The notes below the pieces were generated by a model that made no database searches, had not been told where the DNA came from, and saw only the letters and a list, made by a program, of their open reading frames with translations. The translations under genes and the position numbers were made by a program. A DNA stretch of 64,000 nt from Marivivens niveibacter (GTDB taxonomy: Bacteria; Pseudomonadota; Alphaproteobacteria; Rhodobacterales; Rhodobacteraceae): contig NZ_MSPP01000001.1 of NCBI RefSeq assembly GCF_002150005.2, positions 434,001-498,000 on the forward strand. Reading direction: 5' to 3'. This document shows positions 62,465 to 64,000 of the stretch, one piece after another (positions within the stretch are counted from its first letter, which is position 1; every line of letters starts with the position of its first letter).

Positions 62465-63565
62465 ATGAACATTCATAATCAGGACATGGAACGCGAACCT
62501 ACTCGGGAAGAGGCAGAGGCCGCATTGGCGCTGTTGCGCCGTTGGGCCAAAGACGTGACCGCAGAAGAGGTCGCAACGCTGGACCCACTGGTGTCGCGCC
62601 TGATCCCTGGCCAAGAGGTGTCGAACTATCCGGCGCTGGCCCGCGCATATCCCGAAGATTTCGAAGTCGACGATGCGTACAAAGCATCGATGCCCGATTT
62701 GCAGAACGGTCCGTCCAGCCTGATCCGCGGCGCGAAACAGCAAATCCAGCACGTCGGCATTTCGAATTTCCGCCTGCCAATCCGGTTTCACACCCGCGAC
62801 AATGGCGATGTGACGCTGGAAACCTCTGTCACCGGTACGGTCAGCCTAGAGGCGGAAAAGAAGGGCATTAACATGTCCCGTATCATGCGGTCCTTCTACA
62901 AACACGCCTCTGATACCTTTAGTTTCGAAGTGATGGAAACCGCCCTAGACGCGTACAAAGCTGACCTAGAAAGCTTTGACGCGCGCATTCAAATGCGTTT
63001 CCGTTTCCCGATGAAAGTGGCATCCCTGCGGTCGGGATTAGAAGGGTACCAGTACTACGACATCGCGCTGGAACTGGTTGAAAAGGCGGGTGTTCGCAAG
63101 AAAATCATCCATCTGGATTATGTCTATTCGTCGACCTGCCCATGTTCGCTGGAACTGTCCGAACATGCGCGTCAGTTCCGCGGCCAATTGGCGACTCCGC
63201 ATTCGCAGCGGTCCGTATCGCGTCTGTCCGCCGTGATCGAAGATGGCGAGATGCTGTGGTTTGAAGATCTGATCGACATGGCCCGCGATGCGGTGCCGAC
63301 AGAAACTCAGGTTATGGTGAAACGCGAAGACGAACAGGCGTTTGCGGAACTAAACGCCGCCAACCCCATCTTTGTCGAAGACGCAGCACGACTGTTCTGT
63401 GAACAGCTGCAAAATGATCCGCGCGTCGGTGATTTCCGCGTTATCGCCAGCCATCAAGAAAGCCTGCACAGCCATGATGCGGTATCTGTCCTGACCGAAG
63501 GCGACACCTTTGACAGCGAGAGTTTGGATCCGCGAATGTTCAGCACGCTGATCCATGTTGGATAA
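62465..63565 (+). CDS. folE2: GTP cyclohydrolase I FolE2
   Basis: 366 residues from ATG 62465, behind GGAG; this start (MNIHNQDM...) agrees with related Roseobacter FolE2 proteins as I remember them. The frame is open back to ATG 62357, coupled to the metZ stop, which would add 36 residues. The catalytic Cys225 lies in VYSSTCPCSLELSEHA. FolE2 (COG1469) makes 7,8-dihydroneopterin triphosphate from GTP for folate and queuosine pathways and is less zinc-dependent than FolE. Its position after a riboswitch-controlled metZ suggests co-regulation with methionine/one-carbon metabolism (inference). Confidence 0.93.
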   Translation: MNIHNQDMEREPTREEAEAALALLRRWAKDVTAEEVATLDPLVSRLIPGQEVSNYPALARAYPEDFEVDDAYKASMPDLQNGPSSLIRGAKQQIQHVGISNFRLPIRFHTRDNGDVTLETSVTGTVSLEAEKKGINMSRIMRSFYKHASDTFSFEVMETALDAYKADLESFDARIQMRFRFPMKVASLRSGLEGYQYYDIALELVEKAGVRKKIIHLDYVYSSTCPCSLELSEHARQFRGQLATPHSQRSVSRLSAVIEDGEMLWFEDLIDMARDAVPTETQVMVKREDEQAFAELNAANPIFVEDAARLFCEQLQNDPRVGDFRVIASHQESLHSHDAVSVLTEGDTFDSESLDPRMFSTLIHVG

Positions 63566-63693
63566 GGCAACAAAGTTGACTTGCTTTGCGTCTATGTAAA
63601 TGCTGCGTTGCAGTATTGGCGCTACACGCAAGGCAGGTTTTGCCCTAAGTTTGGATCAAGGGGGGAAACAACCGAATTAACGGAGTTTCCAAA

Positions 63694-63921
63694 ATGGCCA
63701 ATCTGGCAGTCAACGTTCACCTACCTGAACTACACGTCGCAGACGCATTCAAATCGTTCTTCAAATCCATCGCGCATGGTTTGGAACTATATATGGAGCG
63801 CAAATCGCGTTTCGCGGAAATGCAGTCATTGCAGTCCAAAACAGACGAAGAACTGGCTGAAATGGGCATCCGCCGCGATAAAATCGCTGTGCACGTGTTC
63901 AACGACCTGTTCTACGTTTAA
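63694..63921 (+). CDS. DUF1127-containing small protein
   Basis: 75 residues. The C-terminal half (about 40-70) fits DUF1127: KTDEELAEMGIRRDKIAVHVF. The N-terminal part is a helix-rich stretch with a hydrophobic face. In Rhodobacter sphaeroides a small DUF1127 protein (CcaF1) binds RNA and affects stress responses; whether this one does is unknown. It is preceded by a 128-base non-coding leader after folE2 with a possible TTGACT-type -35 box at 63575-63580, and a hairpin of ten pairs with two G-U follows at about 63932-63956 without a T-run. Confidence 0.8.
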   Translation: MANLAVNVHLPELHVADAFKSFFKSIAHGLELYMERKSRFAEMQSLQSKTDEELAEMGIRRDKIAVHVFNDLFYV

Positions 63922-64000
63922 TCGATTTTCGATGCTGGCGGGGCTAACCCGCTGGCACCGCTTGACTTAGCCGCCTAGGCAAGCCAAGCCTTCGTCCATG

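Noticed and set aside
63922-64000. CcsR-type small RNAs downstream of the DUF1127 gene
   Set aside because: In Rhodobacter such RNAs carry CCUCCUCCC loops; no CCTCC motif is visible before the window ends, only a hairpin with GC-rich stem.
1-64000. Mobile elements, prophage, CRISPR, toxin-antitoxin or defence systems
   Set aside because: No transposase, integrase, phage structural gene, regular repeat array or paired toxin-antitoxin ORFs could be found on either strand.

Overview
The window looks like a chromosomal segment of a Rhodobacterales (Roseobacter-group) alphaproteobacterium of moderate GC. The support is gene content and order typical of that group: dnaG-rpoD, nrdR-ribD, ribE-ribB-ribH-nusB, ftsY-EamA-septation protein A, a Suv3-type helicase followed by S4/FdxA/CarD, a short alphaproteobacterial-type ProS, an alphaproteobacterial tRNA-His without G-1, and a SAM-II riboswitch before metZ. 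It is densely packed, with many 1-4 base stop/start overlaps. I see no prophage, insertion sequence, CRISPR array or obvious recent island, and no stretch over 300 bases without a gene or RNA.

Layout. 1-3076: end of a putrescine-catabolism cluster (class III aminotransferase, PuuB-like oxidase, GNAT, GntR regulator). 3143-10042: hemerythrin-like protein with tamB-tamA (outer-membrane assembly), then a divergent TetR regulator. 10018-17428: truA, the YcjX/YcjF membrane-stress pair, dnaG (primase) and rpoD (housekeeping sigma). 17456-20941: a secreted Cys-rich unknown, a TPR-sulfotransferase, qorB and its divergent HxlR regulator. 20945-30515: YjbQ, nrdR, ribD, a minus-strand capsule trio kpsC-(wza/kpsD-like)-kpsS, then ribE-ribB-ribH-nusB; together ribD, ribE, ribB and ribH make riboflavin. 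30605-33960: a 47-residue orphan protein, DUF308 membrane protein, 6S RNA, mmcB, a small conserved protein, tRNA-His and proS.

34065-41976: YmdB phosphodiesterase, SLC13 transporter, yebC, LysE and EamA exporters, rluD (its start codon overlaps that of a divergent small membrane protein) and rpoH. 42059-48574: Gfo/Idh oxidoreductase, dipeptidase, histidine phosphatase, oligopeptidase F, alpha/beta hydrolase, SCP2 protein, TPR protein. 48602-55827: Suv3-like helicase, S4 protein, fdxA, carD, purD, xseA. 55831-60956: secreted unknown, AlkB-type hydroxylase, ftsY-EamA-yciB, Dabb and GST. 61058-63921: SAM-II riboswitch with terminator, metZ, folE2, DUF1127 protein.

The most interesting non-coding signals are the SAM-II riboswitch, the 6S RNA, a cluster of four GANTC (CcrM) sites before rpoD, a GATTCG/CGAATC inverted repeat shared by the rpoD and carD upstream regions, paired DnaA-box-like 9-mers before nrdR, and a palindromic candidate operator between qorB and its regulator. 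I did not find a convincing wholly new multi-gene system. All family assignments are by reading and memory, without database searches.
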